Of a stretch of 64,000 bases of DNA, positions 45,065 to 56,061 are shown one piece after another. The DNA lies in assembly GCA_018398805.1 (NCBI GenBank), contig JAGFBZ010000728.1, positions 124,001 through 188,000 of the forward strand, in the 5' to 3' direction. The position numbers and the translations under genes were made by a program. The DNA is from Hirundichthys speculiger. Taxonomy: Eukaryota; Chordata; Actinopteri; Beloniformes; Exocoetidae. How positions within the stretch are numbered: position 1 is the first letter of the stretch; every line of letters begins with the position of its first letter. The notes under the pieces were generated by a model. That model was not told the DNA's origin. It made no database searches and worked only from the letters and a program-made list of their open reading frames with translations.

Positions 45065-45247
45065 GAGCGCATCATTGAAGAAATGAGGAAGTACCCATAT
45101 CTGTACGATTCTGGTTCTCCGCACTACAAAGACAGCACATATTCTAGTAATTCATGGAGGGAGATAGCGATGAATGTGGGTCTGGATACGACCGAGACGG
45201 TGAGGAGGTGGAAAAACGCAAGAGATAAGTTTAGTAAGTTTAGCTAG
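45065..45247 (+). CDS. MADF-domain exon fragment
   Basis: The frame reads ERIIEEMRKYPYLYDSGSPH, then YKDSTYSSNSWREIAMNVGL, then DTTETVRRWKNARDKFSKFS and stops at TAG 45245-45247. This is a nearly complete MADF domain: LI..V...P.LYD....YKD......W..IA..lG......RRWK.LRD.F. MADF is a DNA-binding Myb/SANT-like fold found in Adf-1-type proteins and in the accessory protein of PIF/Harbinger transposons. The upstream sequence ends 'catctgcatag', a possible splice acceptor, so the ATG may be in an earlier exon. The abrupt stop suggests a pseudogene or a short accessory protein. I cannot tell whether it belongs to a host gene or a transposon; no Harbinger nuclease is seen nearby. Confidence 0.72.
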   Translation, partial: ERIIEEMRKYPYLYDSGSPHYKDSTYSSNSWREIAMNVGLDTTETVRRWKNARDKFSKFS

Positions 45248-45394
45248 TTCGTGATCGTCCCTCTTGCGTTGTGGCGTGGAATAACGTAGCGGAGGCCGCG
45301 CTAGTATAAATCAAAAGCGTCTGCGGCATCTCTGCAACAAGCTGACGGCGACACATTGCCATGAGAGTATACACCGCCCTTTACACGTGATCTC

Positions 45395-45520
45395 GTCCGC
45401 CATCTTGTGACGCCCTATCGCGTGAGTCAGCGGCCATCTTACTGAGGGACGAAAATACCCCGTGATCTCGTCCGCCATCTTGGTGAGGGACGAGAACACG
45501 TGACTGCGTCCGCCATCTTG
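45395..45520 (-). promoter_or_regulatory. Cluster of four YY1-like sites in a degenerate tandem repeat
   Basis: GTCCGCCATCTTG occurs at 45395-45407, 45470-45482 and 45508-45520, with a variant GCGGCCATCTTAC at 45430-45442. On the minus strand these read AAGATGGCGG(A), the YY1 consensus. Neighbouring words (GAGATCACG, GTCCCTCA) repeat too, so this is a short tandem array. It is CpG-rich, which suggests promoter-like DNA. Confidence 0.65.
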
Positions 45521-45725
45521 GACACCCTTCTCACATTACCATACATACACCAACACACAAACCAAACACCAGCAAGAGAAAATTCAGCTTCAAATAAAAC
45601 GTAGCCGTTTTTGCTGTCGGCAAGAAGCAAAGTAGCTTCGGACTTTTTTGACGTTGCGACAACTTAACTAACGACTGAGCTCTGCATGCCTTTAAAACCG
45701 GTCTCCAACTTCAGTCCATCGTAGC

Positions 45726-46863
45726 TAGGGTTGGGCATCGTTTGGATTTTAACGATTCCGATTCTCTGTTTCGATTCCTGTTCAAAACGATTCTCGATTC
45801 TGATTCTTTGATGTGGAGGTCAACAGATCGGAACTTATCTAACAGTAGAATTTTTTCATTAAAAAAAACCGTGACACATTTACACAGGCGACAGGCCATT
45901 TTTATTCTTACACATGCTAGCATGCACATATGCACACACAGAATTCACTTACAGCCTAAATGTTAAACAACTTACAGTTGGCAGTTGGCCTCCAAAATAC
46001 ATTTTGCCCAACAAAAAACGAAATCAACAGTTTTTGTTTAGGAAGATGACCATATCTGCTCTTTCAGAAACAGGTAGATAAACGCCGACAAAAACATAAC
46101 CTCCTTGGAGGAGGTAAAAATTGTTCGTTTACCTGGGTTGCTGGGTTACACTCATACAGACAAGGGGCCCTCCTAGCCAATGGGATGCCAGGAAGATGCT
46201 AGCAGATAGCCAATGGCAGAGCAGCTACAAATATGTTTACGTAGCACTACTGTATTTTTGCCTTTCATATCCTGAAATTTCTTTCGTAACTAGAGGCAAT
46301 ATTTTCCCGTTCATGTGTTTCGTAACCTGAAATCTTCGTACGTAGAAACGTTCGTAAGTAGAGGAACCACTGCAGATGAGAAGGCAAGAGTTTCTGGATG
46401 AAGACGGACTCTGTTGAAGTCGAAGAAGCGACGGGAGCAACGCAGTGAATTAAATACACTACACTCGTTTATTTTTCTGATGCCATGCAGGTGAAGGTGT
46501 TTTGCCATATTAGTCGTGCACCCTCCTTTAGCAGTAACACGCTTCCCGCAGGTGTTTCACTGCGCCAGGTAGCCGTCATTTCCCGGACTGAAATGCAGCC
46601 AAACTCTAGAGTGGCGTCTCTTGGGATCCATGTTGTGGCAATAAAGTCCCGTCGGCGACGGACGTGACGTCGCCACTAGCGCGGAGTTGAGTACGCCAGG
46701 CGGAGTAACATCAATAAACTAGTGCAGTAAATCAAAAAAATAAATAAATAAAATAGCGTTGACATTTAGGAACCGAAAAAAGGAATCGAAATTCAAAAAT
46801 CTTCTAAACGATTCCAGAACCGGACGTTAGGAACTGAGAATGGTTTTTCGGTGCCCAACCCTA
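45726..46863 (-). mobile_element. Chimeric hAT, TAGGGTTGGGCA(T/C)CG family, copy 1
   Basis: Ends TAGGGTTGGGCATCGTTTGG and CGGTGCCCAACCCTA, perfect 8-bp duplication atcgtagc (45718-45725, 46864-46871). It encodes a broken BED finger on the minus strand (46499-46631). It also carries foreign passengers: a LINE-type tail piece (46068-46119) and the right arm of a mariner-type element (46120-46374). The inverted sister copy at 48267-49395 has the same passengers in the same order. Confidence 0.92.
46499..46631 (-). pseudogene. hAT BED zinc finger, broken (copy 1)
   Basis: From the ATG at 46631 the minus strand reads MDPKRRHSRVWLHFSPGNDG then YLAQ, TGA, then NTCGKRVTAKGGCTTNMAKH. This is a BED finger (V W.HF ... 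C..C ... H). The first ligand cysteine is replaced by TGA (46557-46559). The same TGA is found in copy 2. Nothing of the catalytic domain remains. Confidence 0.78.
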
Positions 46864-46871
46864 ATCGTAGC

Positions 46872-48258
46872 AGGTTACAACCATCAACTGGTGTTAACTT
46901 TTTTTTTTTTCCAAACTCGTTTTAATTTCTTTTCACATCGGCTGCTTGTCTGGCACTTCCTTTTACGCCAGGCTGCGATACCTGTTTTTTTTTTTTTTGT
47001 TTTGTTTTTTAAAGCATTTATTCATGACTCATAAACTAAAAAACAGAAGAGATTATCTGAAATGAAAAAAAAAAAAAATAGTAAAAATCCCGGCTGCGAC
47101 AGTCTGTAAACCTGCAGCTTCATGTTCCAGACACACAAACCACCCGTGAACAGCTGGATTCCTCCACCGGACTGAAGAACCCGATCAGATCTATACCTGT
47201 GACGGGAAAAGCCTGAGTTGCATCGATCACATGCTGCGGATCAGAGAACCAGTCAGTCCGTCACTGCCATCGTTTTACCGCCCGGGAACCTGAGCTCCCT
47301 CATGAACCACCTCATGCACCCCGACTCGTCCTCTCTGGCATTTCTCTGGGTTCTCCTTCCTCTGTGTGCATTTTTCCCGTCTTTTTTTGTTGTCTCATCT
47401 GTCTCTCTCTCTCTCCGCCGCCGCGTATCAGCCTCTTTATTTATGTAAATCCACTCGCTGTGAGAATGAAGCTTGTCTAATGTCCCAAACACTGCTGGAT
47501 TTCACGCCGTTTCTTCCCGGTTACAGCAGAATAATGAAAATGTAAATAGCGTTAAGCTGGGTAGCTTAAGACAACCTCTAAATGAAGGCAGGATATGAGC
47601 GGGAAGGAGAGAGAAAGAGCGGCTGCAACATCACCTACGGCGAACCAGTGAGGCGTACGTCTGGGAACCAGCTTGAGAAAGGCCACGATGGCCGTTCAAG
47701 ATGTGTGGTCAGATAGCTTCAATATTTTTGACACAAGTGAAACCTGGAATGATCCCAGCTGTTTATCAAGCTGCAGTTTTGTCTCACTGCTGTCTGTGAG
47801 GAGGATAAACCCAATCATTTAGCTTGGATTGATGACATCAATACTCCTCTCGCTTTTAATGCTCCCATTGCTTTTTACACATGCATTTATCCGAGAGAGG
47901 GGGGGGAGGGGAGGGGGGCGGTGGTTATATAAGAGAGACCCAGGAGGGCTTCCCTTGAGCTTTGGATGGGGATTGAAAGGAAAGAGCAAAGGAGATGAGC
48001 ATAATGAGTGGAGGGAAAAAAAAAAGACAGAAAATAGGGCAGAGGTGCACAAAGGTGACCTCACGTGCGCTGCTAAACAGACCAGGAGGAAAACACGGGA
48101 ATGAAGACGGGGAACTCGTGATTTCAAGTATGTGATTAGATTGTGAGATTGTGGAAAACAACAGAGGCAAAGGAGCGAAGGATGCAAGAACCATCAAACT
48201 CAAGGGGGGGTTTGCTTGTGCTTGTGCTTGTGCTGACGTGTTTTTAACCGCCACTTCA
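46872..48258. other. Non-coding, simple tracts
   Basis: Poly-T tracts at about 46901-46910 and 46986-46999, a poly-A run near 47066-47078, (CT)n near 47401-47414 and (CTTGTG)n at about 48213-48232. Both-strand frames at 47819-48187 are composition effects. Confidence 0.5.
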
Positions 48259-48266
48259 CCGAAACG

Positions 48267-49395
48267 TAGGGTTGGGCACCGAAAAACGATTCCAAGTAGG
48301 AATCGGTTCCTAACGTCCGGTTCTGGAATCGTTTAGAAGATTTTTGAATTTCGATTCCTTTTTCCAGTTCCTAAATGTCCGCGTTATTTTATTATTTTTT
48401 GTTTGTTTGTTTTGATTTACTGCAGTGGCGACGTCACGTCCGTCACCGACGGGACTTCACTCGCCACAACATGGATCCCAAGAGACGCCGCTCTCGGGTT
48501 TGGCTGCATTTCAGTCCGGGAAATGACGGCTACCTGGCGCAGTGAAACACCTGCGGGAAGCGTGTTACTGCCAAAGGAGGGAGCACGACTAATATGGCAT
48601 AACACCTTAGATGCATGGTATCACAAAAATAAACGAGTGTACCGTATTTAATTCACTGCATTGCTCCCGTCGCTTCTTCGACTGCAACAGAGTCTGTCTT
48701 CATCCAGAAACTCTTGCCTTCTCATATACAGCGGTACCTCTACTTACGAACGTTTCTACGTACGAAGTTTTCAGGTTACGAAACGCATCAACGGGAAAAT
48801 ATTGCCTCTAGTTACGAAAGAAATTTCAGAATATGAAAGACAAAAATACAGTAGCGCTGCTACTCGCAGCTCCCAGAGTTTACTGAACGTAAACATACTT
48901 GTAGCTGCTCTGCCATTGGCTATCTGCTAGCATCTTCCTAGCATCCCATTGGCTCGGAGGGCCCCTTGTCTGTATGAGCGTAACCCAGCAACCCAGGTAA
49001 ACAAACAATTTTTACGTCCGCCAAGGAGGTTATGTTTTTGTCGGTGTTTATCTGCCTGTTTCTGAAAGAGCAGATATGGTCATCTTCCTAAACAAAAACT
49101 GTTGATTTCGTTTTTTGTTGGGTAAAATGTATTTTGGAGGCCAACTGCCAACTGTAAGTTGTTTAACATTTAGGCTGTAAGTGAATTCTGTGTATGCATA
49201 TGTGCAAGCAAGAATGTGTAAGAATAAAAATGGCCTGTCGCCTGTGTAAATGTGTCACATTTTTTTAATGAAAAAATTCTGCTGGTAGATAAGTCACGAT
49301 CTGTTGACCTACACATCAAAGAATCGAGAATCGTTTTGAACAGGAATCGAAACACAGAATCGGAATCGTTAAAATCCAAACGATGCCCAACCCTA
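48267..49395 (+). mobile_element. Chimeric hAT, TAGGGTTGGGCA(T/C)CG family, copy 2 (inverted)
   Basis: Ends TAGGGTTGGGCACCG and CGATGCCCAACCCTA, perfect duplication ccgaaacg (48259-48266, 49396-49403). It is a reverse-oriented sister of 45726-46863 about 1.4 kb away, so the two form a long inverted repeat. The mariner arm starts at 48729 (TA before it) and the LINE-tail piece lies at about 49014-49070. Confidence 0.92.
48471..48620 (+). pseudogene. hAT BED zinc finger, broken (copy 2)
   Basis: The ATG at 48471 gives MDPKRRRSRVWLHFSPGNDG then YLAQ, TGA (48543-48545), NTCGKRVTAKGGSTTNMA, and a second stop, TAA. The TGA matches that of copy 1. The TAA is private to this copy, where copy 1 still encodes AKH. 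Confidence 0.78.
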
Positions 49396-49403
49396 CCGAA
49401 ACG

Positions 49404-50344
49404 TCCCGTTCTTCCATTCGGATTGCAGATCAACGTTGACCACATGCGTGTCCTCGCTGTCCTGCTCAACCTTGGAGCAACTCTGCATCAGGCTGATAAA
49501 TCGATCCCAGAGCCGCTCAGCCAAACAGATCACTGCCCTGATCTTCGACTGTATCCACCTGAAAGTTAATCCCTGAGCCGATCAAGTAGCAGGACCAGTC
49601 AATAACACGGTTCAAATATGTACAAGTTTGCAAAAACTACACCTTTTTTTTTTTCCCCATGACAAAGAAGTGTAGAGTGAATGCAGGATGAGGGAACTTT
49701 TCAGGATAACTTCTTCTAGCTGCCTGTTGTATTGATCGCTATCTAAACTCAGGCTCTTGACAATGTGAGCCAGCAGGGAGGTTATTGTGCAGAAACATCA
49801 GAACCGCCCACGTCTGCAATGGCACAGGAAAATGAACTCTGAACAGAACCACTACTCTGAAATGGAAGAAACGGCTGCAGAGAAGGACGAGGGAGGTGAT
49901 GTGGCTACAAGAGGATTGCAAATGGGAAAGAAACAGACAAGTGAGAGAGAGAGAGTAAGACGAAGAGACGCAGACAGAGAGGCAGCACTATTTACGGTAG
50001 ATTAGTTGTTATGGTGATAAGCAGAGGGGAAAATGAGAGATGTAGTTGTCAGGGTGATAGAGTACGGAGCCGAATCAGGGCCGGGAGTTTTGTTATAAAA
50101 GAAAAAGAAAAAAAAAAAACGCTTGGAGATGAAAAATTAAAATTTGGAACAAAACCACCACCTTCACTTGACTGACAGTCAGAAACTGACTGACAGAGTT
50201 ACATTCAGCGAACCGTCTCGACCGCAGTCGCAGAGTTAAACGATAATCTGGGTTGATGCTCTGAAACGTCCACGAGCGGCTACGCTGCGTTTAAAAGCTG
50301 TACGTGGGGGTGAGAGTGGCGTGAAGGACGTGTTTGTTGGTACA
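49404..50344. other. Non-coding, nothing recognised
   Basis: Short frames without known domains. A poly-A run lies at about 50109-50119. Confidence 0.5.
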
Positions 50345-50590
50345 ATGGACGTCATGACTGACAAGGTTCTCAGCCTCGTCAGTCATTAAGTCCCGCCCCT
50401 CACGCCAGATCAGTGGAGGTCATGACTGACAAGGTTCTCAGCCTCGACCACTGACGCAGTTCTCAGCCTCGTCAGTCATGAAGTCCCGCCCCTCACGCCA
50501 GATCAGTGGACTCATGACCGACGAGGTTCTCAGCCTCGTCAATCATTAAGTCCCGCCCCTCACGCCAGATCAGTGGACGTCACGACTGAC
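50345..50590. repeat. Minisatellite with GC-box and GTCAGTCATGA words
   Basis: Three imperfect units each hold 'ggttctcagcctcg', 'gtca(g/a)tcat(t/g)aag', 'tcccgcccctcacgccagat' and 'cagtgga'. Anchors (tcccgcccct) lie at 50391, 50485 and 50551, the first interval being longer by an internal partial copy. Confidence 0.85.
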
Positions 50591-50671
50591 TCATCAACGA
50601 CAATGATGTATCACTTGAACAACGCGCATCCAAGCTTTATAAAGGACAGTGGAGGCGGTTCATCTCTATCT

Positions 50672-50702
50672 CAGCCTAGCCTAGCCTAGCCTAGCCTAGC
50701 CT
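50672..50702. repeat. (AGCCT)n microsatellite
   Basis: Six consecutive agcct units. Confidence 0.9.
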
Positions 50703-50984
50703 CAACTCATTGTTAGCACTGACCAGAAGGAGCTGCAGCGCACATCGAGCACACAACAAGCGCATCTTTTTAAGAATCTTTTTAAGAAACAAAAAGCCTG
50801 TAATACTGGCGCCTTGATATAAATTGTCCTTGTTAAGTAGTATCCTCGATATCTCTTCTTTTATTATCGTTGTTTTTTTAAAGAAAAGAAACAGGAAATG
50901 TCCCGTTATTCTCGACCACGAACATCCCGGCCACTGAACACATCTGGGCATGAGCGGGCCATAGCAACCGGGCCATAGCAACCA

Positions 50985-51128
50985 GGCCAAAGGGGAAAAC
51001 AATCGTCATCCTGATATTGAGAATAATTGCGATAGTTTTCAATATAAAAATGTTTATTTTTAATCGATTATTAATCATTAATTCTCCCAACGATCGACGA
51101 ATATATCTTAATCGAATGCCCATCCCTA
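50985..51128. mobile_element. Right end of another hAT (TAGGGATGGGCATTCGATTA)
   Basis: Ends CGAATGCCCATCCCTA with repeated ATCGATTA/TTAATCG words next to it, like other hAT ends in this window. The matching left end is not found and the body may extend left to about 50640. Confidence 0.5.
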
Positions 51129-52022
51129 AAACAAACCTATTTGATATCTCACATTAACTTAAATAAGGTTCATTACTGACTGATATAAAAAAAAAAATAA
51201 AGGCTCCTTGAACTGATAGAAATACATGCATCAAAATTACAAACTAAAAAGGATTTACATTCAAAGGATTTTGACTTGTGGTTCCCTTTAAATTAATACC
51301 TTTAATTAAAGTAAATGAGGTTCATTATTATTATTATTTCTTTTTAATGTTATAGAAGCTTTAGATGAGAGAGATGAGTGAGGGAAGACTGCTGCTGGCT
51401 TGCACACGTTAGCATTAGCTCGCGTTAGCGTGATTTCAAAACTCCATGGAAGTGATTGTTATGTTGTAGGTGGCTGATCAGGTTTTACGTATTAAAGCTT
51501 GTGCTTCCCTCCTCGTAGAATTCACTCGGAGGATTCATCACAAATAACCACCAAACTATCTTCTTCTGAAACTTTAACGACGCTCCATGCCATCGCCGCC
51601 ATGTTTGTTGTGATCAGTACGCTGTGCTTCATGCTACATTCAAGGTGTAACGTAAATTCCTCCGTTCCCTCGTCTGCTAGTCGTTCTTTCAGCCCTTTCT
51701 ATTGTTTTTCTTTTTTATGTGTAACATGTGGGGAAATACTGCGAATATCGATTCAAGTCAGCAACTACCAAAATTATGACCAAGTTAACGAGTTGTTTTC
51801 TGGCATGAGGGGGTATTCTTGATTTTCCTGATTGAGTAATCGTTTTTCTGATTATGCCGACGTTACTTGAACATAACATTCACTGCTGGTCATTCAAGGC
51901 TTAGAGGGAGCGAGGCTCTGCTGTGTTGACAAAAATATATATGTTATCGGGGCTATTCATCGTGATATCGGAATGACGTCATAATTTCCTGTTATCGGCC
52001 CGATAGTTATCGTGCACCCCTA
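51129..52022 (-). mobile_element. hAT, T(A)GGGGTGCACGATAAC family, copy 2, left-truncated
   Basis: Runs inverted relative to 21308-22371 and ends ATCGTGCACCCCTA. The expected other terminus (TATCCTACATCCCTA type) is missing: homology starts at the interior word aaacaaacctatttgatatc, immediately after the hAT end at 51128. Confidence 0.8.
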
Positions 52023-52030
52023 AAACAAAC

Positions 52031-53594
52031 ATCTCTACATGATTCAGTTCAGTTCAGAAATACTAGATTGATCCGTGAAGGGAAATTAAACAGTTGCAGC
52101 AGCTGTGGTGATTTAAGTCTCTCCCATGATTCATTGCAGGAGGTTCCAGCTGTGTCCAGGAAGGATCTCCTGTAGAGGAGCTCAGCTGCTTCTGTCCCTT
52201 CTGATAAACAGCATCGGTGCTGCACCTCCGGTCCAGTCTGTCGTCCAGGTGAACATTTTCATACCGACTCACCCACCGCTGAGAACATCGGACCTGCGAC
52301 CGGGCCGACAGCAGACCGGCGGGGTTCCAGTCAGATGTGTGGCCGTGCAGCGCTACCGCACAAAAGCCATCCAACACACTAAACCGCCTCTATATCAATA
52401 AAAGTGTCTCGTAGCACTTTTCATTTGGCCAGATTTAGTTACCTGGGAGATTACTTCTGCGGGAGACGTGAACCCACTCATGTAAACACTCGCATGTGCC
52501 GCAGCAGCAGGGCAGATGCTGAATAATGCATTTTTATTAACATGTGCCACTTACAGGAATGATTCCCCGGCATAATTGCTTTATTATCATCCGAGGCCAG
52601 CGCACGCATATAACAGTACACGCCTATCTAATTATGTCTTCATATACGGCCTCCGGCATCTGCGCGCCGACGCACACGCATTCATGCACACACACGCTCG
52701 CGCTTTTCCCGATCACACGTCAACCAGTTCGAGCCTAATTGTAAAAAATAAAAAAATAAAGTTCTTCTGCAGCTGAAACCAGACGTTTACAGGCAGTCTA
52801 AAAAGACTCATCGCCTTTTTTAAAAATTATTATTATTATTATTGTCAGAAACTCAAAACGCATCAACTAGTAGAAGCATGTTAGTGGCTGAAAACTTTAA
52901 TTGCCAGTAACTGGAATCAGAGCTAAAATCTCTTTATTTTGCTCTTTAAAAAAAGTCTTTACAAATAAAGGTGTTATTCAACCTTCACAGTGAAAGATTT
53001 TTTAAATGCAAAAAAAAAAAAAAAACACATTATTACTTCTCCTGCAGAGTGTAAAAGCAGAGTATATTTTTAAATCGTGTTTTTGTAATGGCTGAACGTC
53101 TATAAATATTGTTTATTTCATCTGGTCAAGGCCGTCCTGTGAGAAGGTCGTTCAAGGACGGACAACGGCGTCTTCAATTAAACCATCACAGAAGAAAGCA
53201 TGAAAACTTATTAGATAAAGTCACAATTATTAACTCGACAGTGGATCTTATAAAGCAGAAGCTGCTGCAGAAGAACGAACGTCTCTGGATTAAAACCAAA
53301 ACTGCTCGTTTTTCCACCAAAATGTAAATCAGCCCTCAAATAAAGATGCAGTTCGGTGCTCGATGGTGCACGAGTGGCATCTGAAATGGCTTCGGTGTCC
53401 AGCTGGACGTCATTAACTGTTTAACACGACATTGATCCCTTATATTAATGGGGACCCCCCCCCCCCCCCCCCCCCCCCCCCACGCGAAAAAATCAAAATC
53501 TGTGAACTGGAGCCGGAGCCCCCCCCAAGCCTAAAAAATGTGTTTAAAAGGTTCAGGTTCAGGTTTTTAAAGGCTCAACTGTGGTCTTTGTTAC
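52031..53594. other. Non-coding; simple tracts
   Basis: (TTA)n at about 52827-52842, a poly-A run at about 53010-53025 and a C27 homopolymer at 53455-53481. The lysine-rich frame at 53109-53327 is not recognised. Confidence 0.5.
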
Positions 53595-53602
53595 CTTCAC
53601 AG

Positions 53603-54378
53603 TAGAGGTCTTCACGGGTCCACTTTCATGGACCCGAACCTGAATGAACCTGTGAAAATTTGACCTGAAACCAACCCAACCCGAGCTATTATCATAAGTT
53701 CGGGAGTCCAAACCCAAATGGACCTGCAATATTTGGTACCCAGAACCGACCCGACCCGAGTCTTTAGTTTCCGACCACGAACCGAGTTACCCGAATAGAA
53801 CCAAGACAATCCAGCCCATAGTTGCTCATGTTAAAGTTGTCTTGCGTTGAATAAAACTTGATTTTCTTACCTAAAGTTGTCTTCTTCTACCCGGTTCAGT
53901 TGCTACATAGGCTACGTGATGTAAACAACAATAAATCCACGTTGTTATTTTCTTTGTGGATACAGATGCTATTGGTAGCAACTGCTAACGCTAATAGCCT
54001 ACACCGGTCAGGACGTGTCATGAATATGTTCTCTCATCTAGCGTTGTCATGTTGGTGATCCGTTGTGCTTTACAGCTGCCGGGCAAACCGCTAATAACAC
54101 GCTACAGCAACACGACTGTTTCATGACAAACACGCCACGTTAATGAATAATTAATTTAACTGCCCCGAGTCCTGACATTAGCTGCCACCGCCAATATCTT
54201 TACCTCTCTGGAGTAAACACGGACCCAGCCTGTCAGAGAGCAACGACCGGACCAGAGACTAACTGTACCGATTCAGAACCGAACCCGGAGTCACATCTTC
54301 TGAATGGACCCGAGACCCGATTCAGGTCGGGTCGGAACCTCGGGTTTTCAGAATGTCGGGTTGTTCCAAAGACCTCTA
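53603..54378. mobile_element. hAT MITE, TAGAGGTCTTCACGGGTC ends
   Basis: Starts TAGAGGTCTTCACGGGTCC and ends CAAAGACCTCTA, with duplications cttcacag (53595-53602) and ctccacag (54379-54386), seven of eight identical. Subterminal GACCCGAACC/ACCCGAC words repeat in both orientations. Confidence 0.85.
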
Positions 54379-54479
54379 CTCCACAGCCTCTAAACCGTCT
54401 CTAAACCATAGTAAAGAAACTGCTGGCATTGTGCTATTTTTGGCTCGTAATTAGCGGCTAACACGCTAACAACAACAAA

Positions 54480-54874
54480 ACAAACAGTCTGGTTTTCTCT
54501 GCATGGAACAGGAACTTTATTCTGGCACTGCAGGAACTTGTAACATCACACAGGTTGTATTGTTGGGCTCCTGTCGGTTAACAGAGAATGTAAATCTATA
54601 CACGCTGGGCTGCTGTTGATGCTCACTACACTTTTCATCTAACCCCGTTTTTATTCTGCTGTCCCACGACACACACACTACATTACCCATAAGGCCACCT
54701 TTTTAAAGGGGCCAGGCTGGCTCACAGCATTTCTTCACTGTGAGAGAATGCGCACAACATCCTGTGATGCTTCCGCAATTTTCTCTTGACTTTTTACTAT
54801 ATTATATATTTCTGAAAAATCCGCGAATAACTAAAACCGCGGAACTTAAAGCGCAAATTCGCAAAGGATCACTG
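54480..54874. mobile_element. Truncated Tc1/mariner-superfamily element, right end only
   Basis: 'aaatccgcgaataactaaaa', 'ccgcggaacttaaagcgcaa' and 'attcgcaaaggatcactg' followed by TA resemble the ends of Tigger-like elements with CGCGAA words. No left end was found. Confidence 0.4.
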
Positions 54875-54876
54875 TA

Positions 54877-56061
54877 TAAATTTGAGAACAAGGCATGGTG
54901 GGTAAAGTGCCTGTGAGCTGATTACGGGAAGTCGGATGCGGTTGAGGAACGTGTCCAAGAGCTTCTAATGAGCCAGTGAGCGTCCAGATGGATCCAGTCA
55001 CACCTCCGTCTTTCCGTTCCTCCCAACGACAGAGCTGATAAGTTATTGGCTGTGAGAGACAGGTGAGGTACGTTAAAGTTATTAAGTGCAGTTTCTGAAA
55101 ATATTACAGAGGCACAAACGCATCTGTTCTTGTCAGCGGCGAAAGTCTTCTCATCAGTCATAAACTGAGATTAATGGATTAAAAATTTATTAGCTTTGAC
55201 AAGGCTGGTTTAAAAAAAAGTGACAAGTTTTTTCTCAGATTTTCTTCATTTTTCTTCAATAAGATGTTTATGCTTCTTTTAAATTTTACGTGCTCAGTCC
55301 TGTAAGTAAACTGTCTGCATATGTATCAATGGCAGGACAGATGAAGACACTAAGCAGATGACTGATGTGCAGCCAGACACAGCAGTGGCGTTGACCTCCA
55401 ACGCTTCCTCAGCATCAACCGCTGACCCCAACCGGTCCACAGCTGGATCACCTCTGGTGCTGGTGTCCTGCAGCAGACCTCCACCGGTGCTCTGGAGGCC
55501 CTCTCCAGGCCCGACAGGATCCATCCAGTCCAGCGAGACCCCTTCCATCGGCAACAAGTCCGGTCGGGGCGATGAATCCAAGAAGCCATCGGCCAGAACA
55601 TCTGGAGCACACCAGCAGCGACACGACGGCAGGGGAAGGGTGACCCAACAAGCCCCAAAGGACACAAAGGTCCAGACAAGCCCCCCCCAGCTGTGGGGAT
55701 CACCACATCTCATGAGCATTTAGTTATAAAATACCTCGGTGGGGCCAGATGTTCGAGCATGTTTGGCTGCAGTGTTTAAGAAGAAACACAACAAAAGGAC
55801 TCTCAGCCTCCAAACAAAACTGTTTCCAATCATTGACTAGTGGTCCAATCAGCACCGTCCTCACTCTTGACATCAGTAAACACGAACAGCCACGCAGTCA
55901 AACGCCACTTCATAACATGCCGAAGACACGCCGTTGTACTCTCATAAGACTGAGCAGCTCTCACGATTCAAGCAGAATCTCCTCACAAAAAGCCACTGTA
56001 TCTCCAGAAGCGTGCACGTGATCGGTCGGCAAGCACAGTGTTACTGCAGCAGCATTTAGTG
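54877..56061. other. Non-coding; both-strand open region
   Basis: GC-rich sequence at 55294-55723 is open on both strands. The plus frame is Ser/Pro/Thr-rich (PDTAVALTSNASSASTADPN) and looks disordered. I recognise no family and do not call it. Confidence 0.4.

Noticed and set aside
53109..53327. Lysine-rich 72-residue plus-strand frame
   Set aside because: Basic composition could suggest a DNA-binding tail, but no motif is present and there is no neighbouring element to explain it.
55294..55723. Frames of 118-141 residues on both strands
   Set aside because: GC-rich, stop-poor sequence open in several frames. The plus frame is low-complexity Ser/Pro/Thr and no family is recognised. Considered as a LINE ORF1 but no supporting motif was found.
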